From: UMGS1370 sp963557065
GTDB lineage: Bacteria; Bacillota; Clostridia; Lachnospirales; Lachnospiraceae
Length of the DNA stretch: 33,696 nucleotides
Direction of reading: 5' to 3'
Assembly: GCA_963557065.1 (NCBI GenBank)
Contig: CAUWCT010000018.1
Location: forward strand, 1-33,696
The notes beneath the pieces were generated by a model, which was not told where the DNA came from, made no database searches, and worked only from the letters and a program-made list of their open reading frames with translations. Position 1 is the first letter of the stretch. Every line of letters begins with the position of its first letter. The position numbers and the translations under genes are program-made. Below are positions 7,321-16,468 of this stretch, in pieces.

Positions 7321-7977
7321 GTGGATATTGTGTTAAAAAATCTTTGTAAATCTTATGGCGGCCATACTGTCCTGAACCATTTCTCTGCCACCATCCCCTG
7401 CGGAAAGGTAACTGCCATCATGGCTCCTTCCGGCAGAGGAAAAACCACTCTCCTCCGAATTCTTATGGGATTGGAAGAGACGGATTCCGGTTCTGTTTTT
7501 GGACTTTCCGGCAAAAAGATAAGCGCCGTTTTTCAGGAAGACCGCCTGTGCAAAAATCTAAGCCCGGTTTCCAATATCCGTCTCGTTGCTCCCTCATTAA
7601 AAAAATCTGAAATTATTGCTTCTATGGAGCAGGTGGGTCTGACCGGATGTTCTTCCCAGCCTGTCCGGGAACTGTCGGGAGGAATGAAACGCAGGGTTGC
7701 CATTCTGCGCGCTCTTCTTGCAGACTATGACGTACTGTTTTTAGACGAACCTTTTAAAGGTCTGGACATGGAAACCAGGCAGATGGTCATTACATATACC
7801 AGGCAAAAAAGCACCGGAAAAACCGTTATTCTCATTACCCATGAAGAAGAGGACGCTTCCCTGATGGGGGCACACCAGATCCTTACGATTGATGCCGGAG
7901 AATCTGCCACTGGCAGCTTTTCCCAATACCTGGAAACAAAATCTGCTGACAGGAGAAATACAGACGGAAATGAATAA
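7321..7977 (+). CDS. ABC transporter ATP-binding protein
   Basis: A 218-residue ATPase that powers the importer encoded with it. Motifs: Walker A APSGRGKTT with Lys41 (first Gly replaced by Ala), Q-loop Gln72 (VFQED), signature LSGGM (118-122), Walker B DVLFLDEPF (137-145) and switch His174 (THEEE). It is shorter than typical SsuB/TauB ATPases of about 250 residues. It starts at GTG 7321, two bases after the permease stop, with AAAGGA upstream. Its stop overlaps the ATG of the next gene. Confidence 0.92.
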   Translation: MDIVLKNLCKSYGGHTVLNHFSATIPCGKVTAIMAPSGRGKTTLLRILMGLEETDSGSVFGLSGKKISAVFQEDRLCKNLSPVSNIRLVAPSLKKSEIIASMEQVGLTGCSSQPVRELSGGMKRRVAILRALLADYDVLFLDEPFKGLDMETRQMVITYTRQKSTGKTVILITHEEEDASLMGAHQILTIDAGESATGSFSQYLETKSADRRNTDGNE

Positions 7978-8662
7978 TTATACCATACGGGATGATTTTG
8001 TCCGCTTTGGAGTCCGAAAAGAAGTGAAAAAAGGGGAGTTTATCTGCAATCCTTTGATTGATAATGTTTATGAAACTATCTATTTTTTAGATAAGGGTAT
8101 CTCTGCCCTGACCAGCTACAGTGAATCCGGCGAAGAGCGAATTCATTTATATTATGGAGAAAAACGGGTAGCTGGTTTTTCCGCCATGTTAAGCCGTCAG
8201 TTTTTTGACGAATGGAGCGACAGCCAGTCCTGGAATTATCTGGTTAAACCGGACACCTGCTGGATTACTGCCAAAACAGACTGCGTTTATTATAAAATTA
8301 CAGGAATCCATGTACACGAACTGCTGTCTCAGTCTCCGGACTTTATGAGAGAAATTTTAAGTTCTGTTACCCGGAATTATCTGGAACTCATAGATAAACT
8401 TCAGACCATGGTAGACGGCAACCGGACTGCTCAGTTCTGCCAGTGGTTATTAAGCTGCCGGGTCAAACATGGAGAAGATTTCATAATCCCCAAAGCATTT
8501 TCCTTCGTAGAAGTAGCAAAGTTTCTGGGAATGCATCCCGTTACAGTCAGCCGGCTCTTTAAAAAATTCAGGGAATTAGGAGCTATTGACAAGGTAGACG
8601 GTATGATTGTCATTAAAGATGAACAGCTTTTAGCTTCTCTGATGCATGAAAGAGATGAATAG
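7970..8662 (+). CDS. Crp/Fnr-family transcriptional regulator
   Basis: A 230-residue regulator with an N-terminal cyclic-nucleotide-binding-like beta-roll (about 10-115), a long dimer helix (about 125-150) and a Crp-type helix-turn-helix (about 178-201, FVEVAKFLGMHPVTVSRLFK). I see neither an Fnr-type Cys cluster nor the canonical cAMP-contact motif, so the effector is unknown. I chose the ATG at 7970, which overlaps the ATPase stop and begins the domain cleanly. The in-frame start at 7889 lies deep inside the ATPase gene. Last gene of the operon, probably controlling the importer. Confidence 0.88.
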   Translation: MNNYTIRDDFVRFGVRKEVKKGEFICNPLIDNVYETIYFLDKGISALTSYSESGEERIHLYYGEKRVAGFSAMLSRQFFDEWSDSQSWNYLVKPDTCWITAKTDCVYYKITGIHVHELLSQSPDFMREILSSVTRNYLELIDKLQTMVDGNRTAQFCQWLLSCRVKHGEDFIIPKAFSFVEVAKFLGMHPVTVSRLFKKFRELGAIDKVDGMIVIKDEQLLASLMHERDE

Positions 8663-8741
8663 GAACCTGTTCTATGCTGGTTCCTGGCCAAACATCAATG
8701 GGGCTGCCGTACTGATTTCTATTTCGTACGACGGCCCCATT
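8661..8741. terminator. Paired hairpins between convergent operons
   Basis: AGGAACC (8661-8667) pairs with GGTTCCT (8679-8685), and AATGGGGC (8697-8704) pairs with GCCCCATT (8734-8741). They sit between the Crp-type gene and aspS, which converge. Neither stem has a strong T-tract on either strand, so termination is inferred from position. Confidence 0.45.
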
Positions 8742-8756
8742 CACTTATACAATTCT

Positions 8757-10553
8757 TTATTCTTCTTCCTCTGCCTTTGAAACTTCGATTCCCAGCTCTT
8801 CTAACTGTTTTGGATCCACTGGGGTCGGCGCCTCGGTCATCAGACAGGAAGCGTCTTTTACCTTCGGGAATGCGATGACGTCGCGGATAGAATCTGCGCC
8901 TACCATCAGCATAATCATACGGTCAAAACCGTATGCCAGACCTGCGTGAGGCGGTACTCCGTACTTAAATGCCTCTAACAGGAAGCCAAACTGCTCGTTT
9001 GCCCTCTCTGGAGTAAATCCTAATACTTCAAACATCTTTGCCTGGATGTCAGCCTGATGGATACGGACAGAGCCGCCGCCCATCTCGGTACCATTTAATA
9101 CAATGTCGTATGCCTTTGCACGAACTGCACCTGGATTGGTGTCAATTAACGGAAGGTCTTCGTCCATCGGCATGGTAAATGGATGGTGCATTGCTACGTA
9201 GCGGTCTTCTTCCTCGGAGTACTCTAACAGCGGGAACTCGGTTACCCACAGGAATTTAAAGTCATCTTTCTTTAACAGTCCAAGCTGTTTTGCCAGCTCT
9301 AAACGCAGGTTGCCTAATACGTCAAATACGACTTTGTCTTTATCCGCGGCAAATAACAGCAGATCTCCCGGCTTTCCGTCCATAGCGTCTGCCAGGGCTT
9401 TTAACTCTTCCTCTGTCATAAACTTGGCAAAAGAGCATTTATAGCTGCCGTCTTCCTGAATTGCCAGATAAGCCAGACCCTTTGCGTCAAATCCCTTTGC
9501 AAACTCTACCAGAGCGTCGATTTTCTTTCTTGGCATCGCGCCCTGTCCCTCTGCGTTAATACCGCGGACGGAACCGCCGTTTTCAATGGCTCCGGTAAAT
9601 ACGCCAAAACCGCAGTTTCTTACTAATTCCGTTACATTTTTCAGTTCCATTCCAAAGCGCAGATCCGGCTTATCAGAACCAAAGCGATCCATAGCCTCTC
9701 TCCAGGTCATTCTTGGAATCGGAAGGGTCAGATCATAGTTGCACACTTCTTTAAATAACTTCTGAAGCAGCTTTTCATTGACTCCGATTACATCGTCTAC
9801 GTCTGCAAAAGACATTTCCATATCGATCTGGGTAAACTCCGGCTGTCTGTCTGCACGCAGATCCTCATCCCGATAGCAGCGGGCCAGCTGGAAGTAACGG
9901 TCGCAGCCAGAGCACATTAATAACTGCTTAAAAAGCTGCGGGGACTGTGGAAGGGCGTAGAAAGATCCTGGATGTACACGGCTCGGAACCAGGTAGTCTC
10001 TTGCTCCCTCCGGGGTACTCTTAATCAGGGTAGGAGTTTCAATCTCCCAGAATCCCTCCTCTGCCAGAACCTGACGGGCCATGGTTGCAACTTTGCTGCG
10101 CAGCATCAGATTTCTCTGGATGTCCGGTCTTCTAATATCCAGGAACCGGTATTTTAAGCGCAGTTCTTCTTTGGTCTTGCTGTTTTCCTCGATTGGGAAA
10201 GGAGGAACTTCCGATTCAGATAAAATACGAAGCTGCTCTGCCCGAATCTCAATAGCGCCGGTTGCCAGGTTTTCATTGACAGCGCCGGAACGGGCCTCTA
10301 CTGTACCGACTACTGCGATTACAAATTCGCTTCTCAGCTTTTCTGCCTTTGCAAAGTTCTCTGCGCCGCAGTCTTTTTCCTCAAAAATAAGCTGTAAGAT
10401 ACCGGAACGGTCTCTTAAGTCTACGAAAATAATACCGCCTTTATTTCTGCTCTTCTGCACCCATCCCATAACGGTAACTTTGCTTCCAATATCGCTTGTG
10501 GTTACCTCGGTACAGCGGTGGGTACGCTTTAATCCTAACATTGCCTCTGCCAT
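8757..10553 (-). CDS. aspS: Aspartyl-tRNA synthetase
   Basis: Class II synthetase that charges tRNA-Asp. The 598-residue length is that of the bacterial form, with an N-terminal OB-fold anticodon domain (about 15-105, GWVQKSRNKGGIIFVDLRDR), the catalytic core starting at FLDIRRPDIQRNLMLRSK, motif 2 (FKQLLMCSGCDRYFQLARCY), the GAD insertion, and the C-terminal motifs GGGSVRIHQ and AYGFDRMIMLMVGA. The AAAGGAGA site overlaps the hisS stop, 16 nt before the ATG. Last gene of the relA operon. Confidence 0.97.
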   Translation of the reverse strand: MAEAMLGLKRTHRCTEVTTSDIGSKVTVMGWVQKSRNKGGIIFVDLRDRSGILQLIFEEKDCGAENFAKAEKLRSEFVIAVVGTVEARSGAVNENLATGAIEIRAEQLRILSESEVPPFPIEENSKTKEELRLKYRFLDIRRPDIQRNLMLRSKVATMARQVLAEEGFWEIETPTLIKSTPEGARDYLVPSRVHPGSFYALPQSPQLFKQLLMCSGCDRYFQLARCYRDEDLRADRQPEFTQIDMEMSFADVDDVIGVNEKLLQKLFKEVCNYDLTLPIPRMTWREAMDRFGSDKPDLRFGMELKNVTELVRNCGFGVFTGAIENGGSVRGINAEGQGAMPRKKIDALVEFAKGFDAKGLAYLAIQEDGSYKCSFAKFMTEEELKALADAMDGKPGDLLLFAADKDKVVFDVLGNLRLELAKQLGLLKKDDFKFLWVTEFPLLEYSEEEDRYVAMHHPFTMPMDEDLPLIDTNPGAVRAKAYDIVLNGTEMGGGSVRIHQADIQAKMFEVLGFTPERANEQFGFLLEAFKYGVPPHAGLAYGFDRMIMLMVGADSIRDVIAFPKVKDASCLMTEAPTPVDPKQLEELGIEVSKAEEEE

Positions 10554-10569
10554 GATTGTACATCTCCTT

Positions 10570-11841
10570 TTACTTTTTCAGTGCTTCTCTATAAAATTCT
10601 TTAAATTCCCCGTAGCCTTCTTTCATCAGCTGCTCTTTCTGGAATTTTTTATTTTTATTCATCTGCGCCACTAAAACCTGGGTTCCAGCTTTTCTGGCTT
10701 CCATGGCTTCTTTAATCACTTCTGCCAGAGCGTCTGCAGACAGGCCTTTTTCAAATAAATAGGCAACCCTGCCGCCTGAAGAAGGAACGGTAAATCCGCT
10801 GTCTAACAGCATACCTACAATCCGCTCAAAACCAATGGAAAATCCGCAGGCCGGAGTATCCATACCCGTAAATTTGCCAATCATCTTATCGTAGCGGCCG
10901 CCTCCTGCTACGGAGTATCCCAGTCCCTCTACGGATACTTCAAAAATGGTGCCTGTATAATAGCCCATGCCGCGGACCAGAGTCGGGTCAAAGACCAGAC
11001 GGCAGTCTGCTTCTGTATCCAGAACGCTGGTAACCGTATCCATAATGTGAGCCAGATTTTCTGCAACTCCGTCTCCCAGTACCCCGTTTAAAGCCTGTCC
11101 CAGATTCAGGACGCCCTGGGAATCGTCTGTAACAGAAGACAGTAATTCCGTATATTTTGCAATACTTTCTTCGGAAAATCCATTTTCTTTTAACTCTGCC
11201 TGGACGCCGTCCATGCCAATCTTGTCTAACTTATCCAGAGTGATAAACACCTGATCCATAGCTTCTTCCGGAAATCCGCTGTAAACTGCCATGGCTTTTA
11301 AAATATTCCGGTCATTGATACGGACCGTAAACTTCTCGTCTTTGCAGATTTTTCCCAGGGCTGTAGTGGTTGCCAGAATCAGTTCAATCTCTGCCATAGA
11401 GGTCGCATCGCCTAAAATGTCGATGTCGCACTGTACAAACTGGCGGAAACGGCCTTTCTGGGGACGGTCTGCCCTCCAGACGCTTCCCATCTGCAAAGCC
11501 TTAAATGGGGACGGCAAAGAGGCAGAATTATTTGCATAGTATCTGGAAAGAGGCAGGGTTAAATCGTAACGCAAGCCCCCGTCTACGACGTCGCTTTCCG
11601 TCTGGGCGGTCTCCAGATTTAACTTTTCGCCTCTCTTTAAAATCTTGAAAATCAGCTTTTCATTGTCGCCGCCCTGTTTGCTGGTCAGATTTTCAATATG
11701 TTCCACACAAGGGGTCTCAATCTGGGAAAAACCGAAGCTTTTATAGGTTTCTTTAATCTGGCTCATGACATATTCCCGAATCTGCATTTCCGCTGGCAAT
11801 ATATCTTTCATGCCGGTTACCGGCTTTTTCTTCAATGGCAT
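10570..11841 (-). CDS. hisS: Histidyl-tRNA synthetase
   Basis: Class II synthetase for tRNA-His, 423 residues. Visible are motif 2 (VWRADRPQKGRFRQFVQCDI, 121-140), the histidine-specific loop LVRGMGYYTGTIFEV (288-302), and motif 3 around GFSIGFERI (333-341). I start at MPLKKKPVTG (11841) because GGGAGAG precedes it. The ATG at 11859 adds six residues and lacks a ribosome-binding site. It precedes aspS, the usual Firmicutes order. No T-box leader is present in the short gap after hemZ, so expression is likely from the relA promoter. Confidence 0.96.
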   Translation of the reverse strand: MPLKKKPVTGMKDILPAEMQIREYVMSQIKETYKSFGFSQIETPCVEHIENLTSKQGGDNEKLIFKILKRGEKLNLETAQTESDVVDGGLRYDLTLPLSRYYANNSASLPSPFKALQMGSVWRADRPQKGRFRQFVQCDIDILGDATSMAEIELILATTTALGKICKDEKFTVRINDRNILKAMAVYSGFPEEAMDQVFITLDKLDKIGMDGVQAELKENGFSEESIAKYTELLSSVTDDSQGVLNLGQALNGVLGDGVAENLAHIMDTVTSVLDTEADCRLVFDPTLVRGMGYYTGTIFEVSVEGLGYSVAGGGRYDKMIGKFTGMDTPACGFSIGFERIVGMLLDSGFTVPSSGGRVAYLFEKGLSADALAEVIKEAMEARKAGTQVLVAQMNKNKKFQKEQLMKEGYGEFKEFYREALKK

Positions 11842-11893
11842 AATCTTATTCTCTCCCATTCATTTAAACTGCGTATCTGCTATTCATTGTAAA

Positions 11894-13426
11894 TTACTTT
11901 TCCCAATTTGCAAGTGTTTTTTCCTTTCTTTCCAGCATTTCGTCAATTCTTTCCACATACTGGTCCGCATCCTTGACGTTTTCCACCCTCTCTTTCCGGT
12001 TTTCTGCCGGAAAAATCAGTTTCGTGGTGGTTCCTGCTCCACAGGCCGCTATGGTCTGCAGCTCCTCCATAATCAATATGTTATAAATACAGGCTTTTCC
12101 AGGAGCCGCATAGCCTACGTTTTCAAAATTTCCCGCCATATTCTTCTGACGGTACAAATAGTATGGCTCCAGTCCCATTTCCCTTGCCGTATTCGCAGTT
12201 ACTTCTGCCATGGCGTCAATGTCCCTGCCGGTCTGGTCTTTGTATTCCTCCCATAAAAGGTGAAGCCTGGACGCCCGCTTAATCGCCAGAGAATGGACGG
12301 TAATGGAATCCGGCCCCAGTTTCTTTACTTCTTCCATAGTCGCTCTTACGTCTTCGCTGGTCTCTTTCGGAAGGCCGATAATAAGGTCCATATTAATATT
12401 GTCAAACCCGATCTCTCTTGCCATGGCAAACGTGTCCTTTACCATGTCCACCGTATGATGACGGCCGATAATATCCAGGGTTTCCTGTTTCATGGTCTGG
12501 GGATTAATAGAGATTCTGGTCACTCCATGGCGCTTTAACACTTCCAGCTTTTCCCTGGTAATACTGTCCGGCCTTCCGGCCTCTACGGTAAATTCTAACG
12601 CCTGATCCACTGGAAACGTCTCCCATAATTTGGTCAGAAGTTTGTCCAAATCTTCTGCATCCAGAGAGGTTGGCGTACCGCCTCCAAAATAGATGGTATC
12701 TAATGGACGGCCCTTCATTTTTTCGGCCGTATACTCCATCTCTTTAAATAACGCGGCTAAATACTCTCCCGTCCTACCCTTCCACTTTCCAATGGGATAA
12801 GAGGTAAAGGAACAGTACAGGCAGGTAGTCGGGCAAAATGGAATCCCCACATACAGGCTGTAGCCTTTTTCATAGTTTAAGGGTTCCAGAAGTTTCAGCT
12901 CCCTGGCCGCAATCTCTACGCTTAAATCCAGCTTTTCCTGTCCGGTCAGGTACATTTGCCTCATATAATTCCGGACGTCCTCTTCCTTCCATCCGTCCTC
13001 CAGCCTGCTCATGGCAATTTTAGTTGGGCGGATGCCGGTTAATGTGCCCCATGGCAGCAGCTTTCCTGTGCGGGTATAAAGCATAAAGTACAAGCGGCGC
13101 TTGATTTTGCTCTTTGACACCGTCCGATCCTGATAAGGGAGGGAGATGGGAAGGCTGCGGCAGAACTCCTCCCATTCGCCGGAAAGCTCTTCTGGAAATC
13201 CGGTCCAGGGCTGGTTCTTTTCCTCTTCATTCTGAATCGGCTGTCCGTCTTTATCCAGAAAACGGATTGTAAACTGATCCCTGGTTTCATTTACTGTTCC
13301 TTCCACATAAAAGGAAACCTCTGCTCCCTTCTGGTGCGCAAAGGTTTCGCCGGAGTAAAAGGCCATCAGAAGTTCTCTGATGTCCTGTTCATATGCATTG
13401 TCGTTTAATAAAATTCCTATCATCAT
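11894..13426 (-). CDS. hemZ: Oxygen-independent coproporphyrinogen dehydrogenase-like radical SAM protein HemZ
   Basis: Radical-SAM enzyme of the HemN/HemW superfamily, about 510 residues. The Fe4S4 motif is Cys198, Cys202 and Cys205 in PFCPTTCLYCSF, followed by YFGGGTPTSL and ISINPQTMKQETLDIIGR, as in HemZ of Firmicutes. HemZ is annotated as a coproporphyrinogen III dehydrogenase, but its role in anaerobes without other heme genes is uncertain, and none is present here. Start at 13426 (or the adjacent ATG at 13423, with better spacing to GGAG), 10 nt after the upstream stop. The longer reading to 13501 would overlap the upstream gene by 65 nt. The roughly 180 residues before the radical-SAM core are characteristic of HemZ rather than HemW. 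Confidence 0.93.
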   Translation of the reverse strand: MMIGILLNDNAYEQDIRELLMAFYSGETFAHQKGAEVSFYVEGTVNETRDQFTIRFLDKDGQPIQNEEEKNQPWTGFPEELSGEWEEFCRSLPISLPYQDRTVSKSKIKRRLYFMLYTRTGKLLPWGTLTGIRPTKIAMSRLEDGWKEEDVRNYMRQMYLTGQEKLDLSVEIAARELKLLEPLNYEKGYSLYVGIPFCPTTCLYCSFTSYPIGKWKGRTGEYLAALFKEMEYTAEKMKGRPLDTIYFGGGTPTSLDAEDLDKLLTKLWETFPVDQALEFTVEAGRPDSITREKLEVLKRHGVTRISINPQTMKQETLDIIGRHHTVDMVKDTFAMAREIGFDNINMDLIIGLPKETSEDVRATMEEVKKLGPDSITVHSLAIKRASRLHLLWEEYKDQTGRDIDAMAEVTANTAREMGLEPYYLYRQKNMAGNFENVGYAAPGKACIYNILIMEELQTIAACGAGTTTKLIFPAENRKERVENVKDADQYVERIDEMLERKEKTLANWEK

Positions 13427-13436
13427 ACTCTCCAGT

Positions 13437-14075
13437 CTAGCGCAGATATGCCGTAATGGGATTGTATTGTTTTTCATGGCCAATGGCAGTAGGCCCCTCA
13501 TGTCCTGGATAAACCATAGTTTCTTCCGGAAGCGTCAAAAGCCTTCCTATGGACTGAATCATCTGGGAACCGCTTCCTCCAGGAAAATCTGTCCTGCCGT
13601 AAGACTCGCAGAACAAGGTGTCTCCGCTTAACAGCACTTCCTCATCCGGAATATAATAGCAGACAGAACCTGGGGTATGCCCAGGTGTCTCCATGACCTG
13701 AATCTCCATTCCCAGCAGGGAAATCACGTCTCCATCCTTTACCAGTCTGGTGGCTTTTGCTGTAAAACTGCTTCCAAACTGACTGGAGAGGTTCCGGATG
13801 GGATCCCTCATCAGCCCGTCTTCTTTTTCTCCTGCAATTACCTCTGCCGGATACTTCCTGCAAATCTCTTCTGCCGCTCCAATGTGGTCAAAATGGCCAT
13901 GGGTCAGCAAAATCGCAGCAGGAGTCAGGGAAAGCTGACGGCACTTTTCCAGAATCCGTTCCGGAGCAGCCGCCGGATCTACGATGACTGCCTGGTTTTC
14001 CCCTTCTTTGTATAAAATGTAGGTATTGGTGCTGACCATTCCCAGCACCATGGTTTCTATTCTCAATTTGCTCAT
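13437..14075 (-). CDS. Metallo-beta-lactamase-fold hydrolase (glyoxalase II-like)
   Basis: A 212-residue single-domain MBL-fold protein. Metal ligands: His59, His61, Asp63 and His64 (THGHFDH), His133 (TPGHTPGS), Asp152 (SGDTLF) and a C-terminal His in VYPGHEG. It resembles the YqgX/YcbL group of short hydroxyacylglutathione-hydrolase-like proteins, which lack the glyoxalase II C-terminal domain and whose natural substrates are mostly unproven. AAGGAG precedes the ATG. It lies between relA and hemZ with gaps of 20 and 10 nt, the position of a similar gene in many Clostridia. Confidence 0.93.
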   Translation of the reverse strand: MSKLRIETMVLGMVSTNTYILYKEGENQAVIVDPAAAPERILEKCRQLSLTPAAILLTHGHFDHIGAAEEICRKYPAEVIAGEKEDGLMRDPIRNLSSQFGSSFTAKATRLVKDGDVISLLGMEIQVMETPGHTPGSVCYYIPDEEVLLSGDTLFCESYGRTDFPGGSGSQMIQSIGRLLTLPEETMVYPGHEGPTAIGHEKQYNPITAYLR

Positions 14076-14095
14076 GTGGTCTCCTTAAAGGCGGA

Positions 14096-16378
14096 TCAGC
14101 CTGTAGTTCTTTCAATGTCCAAAACGCCTTCCACCTGACGAATCCGGTTGGTCAGCTGGCTTAATTCCTCTTTTCCATGAATATCAAAGGTCATAATAAT
14201 CGTGGCTTTTCCCTGCTTGTTGGTGCGGACATTCATCGCCGTAATATCAATCTGACGTTCCGTAAACACCTTGGAAATATCCACAAACATTCCCATTCGG
14301 TTGTTGGCGTAAATCTTAATCTCCGTCGAGTAGGTGGCTTTGTTGCTTTCGCTTTCCGGCGCCTGCCATTCTGCGTCCAGCAGCCTCATCCGCTCATCGT
14401 CCGGCAGATTGATAATATTGACGCAGTCGGTACGATGGATGGAAATGCCGCGTCCGCGGGTCACAAACCCCACGATCTCATCTCCTGGAACCGGACTGCA
14501 GCACTTGGAAAAACGCACTGCCAAATCGTGGATTCCCTTTACTACAATGCCGTTTTTGGACTTGCTGGCCGCAATGGGCACTTTGCCGTTGGTATCGGCA
14601 ATGCCGTCTAAAATATTGGAATCGGTAATCTCTTTCTTTTGTTTCTTGCGCTGCTCTTCCAGCATCTTGTTGACAACCTGGCCTTCTTTTAAACCGCCGT
14701 GGCCAATGGATGCCAGAACCGATTCCCAGTCCCGAAACGCATAGCGGCGCATAACCTTTTCCTGGAACTCCGGCTTGTTGATCTCCGCATAGTTAATGCC
14801 TTTTGCCTTGCAGTAACGCTCGATCATGTCCTTGCCCCGAAGGATGTTGTCTTCTTTTAACTCGCTCTTAAACCACTGGTTAATCTTGTTTTTGGCCTGG
14901 GTGCTCTTTACCAGGGCAAGCCAGTCCCTGCTGGGGCCTCTGGAATTCTGGGAGGTAATAATCTCAATCCGGTCGCCGTTCTGCAGGACGTAATCAATCG
15001 GCACTAATTTGCCGTTTACCTTCGCGCCTACCATCTTATTGCCTACTGCACTGTGAATGGCATAAGCAAAGTCAATGGGGGTAGAACCGCTGGGAAGGGT
15101 TTTTACGTCTCCGGAAGGGGTAAAGCAGTACACGTTTTCCGAAAACAGGTTCAAATCGTTTTTAATCAGGCTTAAAAACTCTTTGCCATCGTCTGCTTCC
15201 TTCTGCCACTCCAGAATCTGGCGCAGCCAGCTAAGCTTTGCCTCTTCGCTTCCTGCCGCTACCTGACCGCTTCCGCTCTCTTTGTATTTCCAGTGGGCGG
15301 CAATACCGTATTCCGCAGTACGGTGCATCTCATACGTACGGATCTGAATCTCAAAAGGCTGTCCGTTGCTGCCGATTAAGGTTGTATGGAGAGACTGGTA
15401 CATATTGGGCTTTGGCATGGCAATGTAGTCTTTAAACCGGCCTGGGATAGGTTTGTACATCTCGTGGATAACGCCTAAAGCTGCATAACAGTCTTTTACA
15501 TTTTCTACGATAATCCGGACTGCAAACAAATCGTAAATCTGGTCCAGGGTCTTTTTCTGGTTGACCATCTTACGGTAAATGCTAAAGAAGTGCTTAACGC
15601 GGCCGCTGATTTCTGCCTTGATGCCGGCCATTTCCATGTGGCGTCCCACCTCTTTTACAATGGACTCCACAAAGGCCTCCCTCTCGTCTTTTTTGAGATA
15701 AATCTTTTCTGCCAAATCGTAATAAACGTCCGGCTCTAAATATTTCAGCGCCAAATCGTCCAGCTCAATCTTAATTTTGGAAATACCAAGCCGGTTGGCA
15801 ATGGGGGAATAAATATCCATGGTTTCCCTTGCTTTTTCCTTCTGCTTGGCCGGACTCTGGTACTGAAGCGTCCTCATGTTGTGAAGGCGGTCTGCCAGCT
15901 TAATTAAGATTACGCGGATGTCTTTTGCCATAGCAAGAAACATCTTGCGCAGGTTTTCTGCCTGGATCTCCGTCTTGTCCTTAGACCAGGACAACTGGGT
16001 CAGCTTAGTAACGCCGTCTACCAGAAGGGCTACCTCGGATCCAAACTCTTTGGTCAGCTCGTCTAACGTCATAACCGTATCTTCTACTACGTCGTGAAGA
16101 AGGGCTGCCTCAATGGTTTCCTTATCCAACTCCAGATCTGCCAGAATAATAGCAACGCACAACGGATGGATAATGTACGGTTCTCCTGATTTTCTCTTCT
16201 GTCCTTCGTGGGCGCTGTATGCAACCTTATACGCCTTTTCAATCATGCTGATATCGTCGGAAGGATGGTATCTTCTAATCCTGGTAATCAGTTCCTGATA
16301 TAACTCTTCCGGACTCGTAAAGTCAGCCGGTGCTTCCAGTTCCATATCCAAATCTCTTCGTTTTTTTATATTTTCCAT
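14096..16378 (-). CDS. relA: Bifunctional (p)ppGpp synthetase/hydrolase (Rel)
   Basis: Stringent-response enzyme of 760 residues that makes and degrades (p)ppGpp. Order: HD hydrolase domain with His95-Asp96 (LLHDVVEDT, intact, so hydrolysis is expected), synthetase domain (about 230-370, with RFKDYIAMPKPNMYQSLHTT), TGS domain (about 415-475, FTPSGDVKTLPSGSTPIDFA), a zinc-finger/helical region with CCSPVPGDEIVGF, and a C-terminal ACT domain (about 690-760). AAGGAG lies 13 nt before this ATG, which is long. An alternative ATG at 16345 would remove 11 residues. Head of the operon with the MBL protein, hemZ, hisS and aspS. Confidence 0.96.
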   Translation of the reverse strand: MENIKKRRDLDMELEAPADFTSPEELYQELITRIRRYHPSDDISMIEKAYKVAYSAHEGQKRKSGEPYIIHPLCVAIILADLELDKETIEAALLHDVVEDTVMTLDELTKEFGSEVALLVDGVTKLTQLSWSKDKTEIQAENLRKMFLAMAKDIRVILIKLADRLHNMRTLQYQSPAKQKEKARETMDIYSPIANRLGISKIKIELDDLALKYLEPDVYYDLAEKIYLKKDEREAFVESIVKEVGRHMEMAGIKAEISGRVKHFFSIYRKMVNQKKTLDQIYDLFAVRIIVENVKDCYAALGVIHEMYKPIPGRFKDYIAMPKPNMYQSLHTTLIGSNGQPFEIQIRTYEMHRTAEYGIAAHWKYKESGSGQVAAGSEEAKLSWLRQILEWQKEADDGKEFLSLIKNDLNLFSENVYCFTPSGDVKTLPSGSTPIDFAYAIHSAVGNKMVGAKVNGKLVPIDYVLQNGDRIEIITSQNSRGPSRDWLALVKSTQAKNKINQWFKSELKEDNILRGKDMIERYCKAKGINYAEINKPEFQEKVMRRYAFRDWESVLASIGHGGLKEGQVVNKMLEEQRKKQKKEITDSNILDGIADTNGKVPIAASKSKNGIVVKGIHDLAVRFSKCCSPVPGDEIVGFVTRGRGISIHRTDCVNIINLPDDERMRLLDAEWQAPESESNKATYSTEIKIYANNRMGMFVDISKVFTERQIDITAMNVRTNKQGKATIIMTFDIHGKEELSQLTNRIRQVEGVLDIERTTG

Positions 16379-16432
16379 CGGCTGTCACCCGCTCCTTTCC
16401 AACGTTTTCCAAGATTTTCATAAGTAGTATTC

Positions 16433-16461
16433 ATTATAAATTTTTTTAAGCGAAAATGCAA
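16433..16461 (-). promoter_or_regulatory. Promoter of the relA-hisS-aspS operon
   Basis: On the minus strand TTGCAT (16456-16461) and TATAAT (16433-16438) are spaced 17 bp. It lies in the 90-bp gap before relA, just beyond the stop of the neighbouring MBL gene. Confidence 0.65.
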
Positions 16462-16468
16462 GCAAATG

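Noticed and set aside
11842..11893. T-box leader for hisS/aspS
   Set aside because: The gap between hemZ and hisS is only about 50 bp, with no T-box sequence or terminator.
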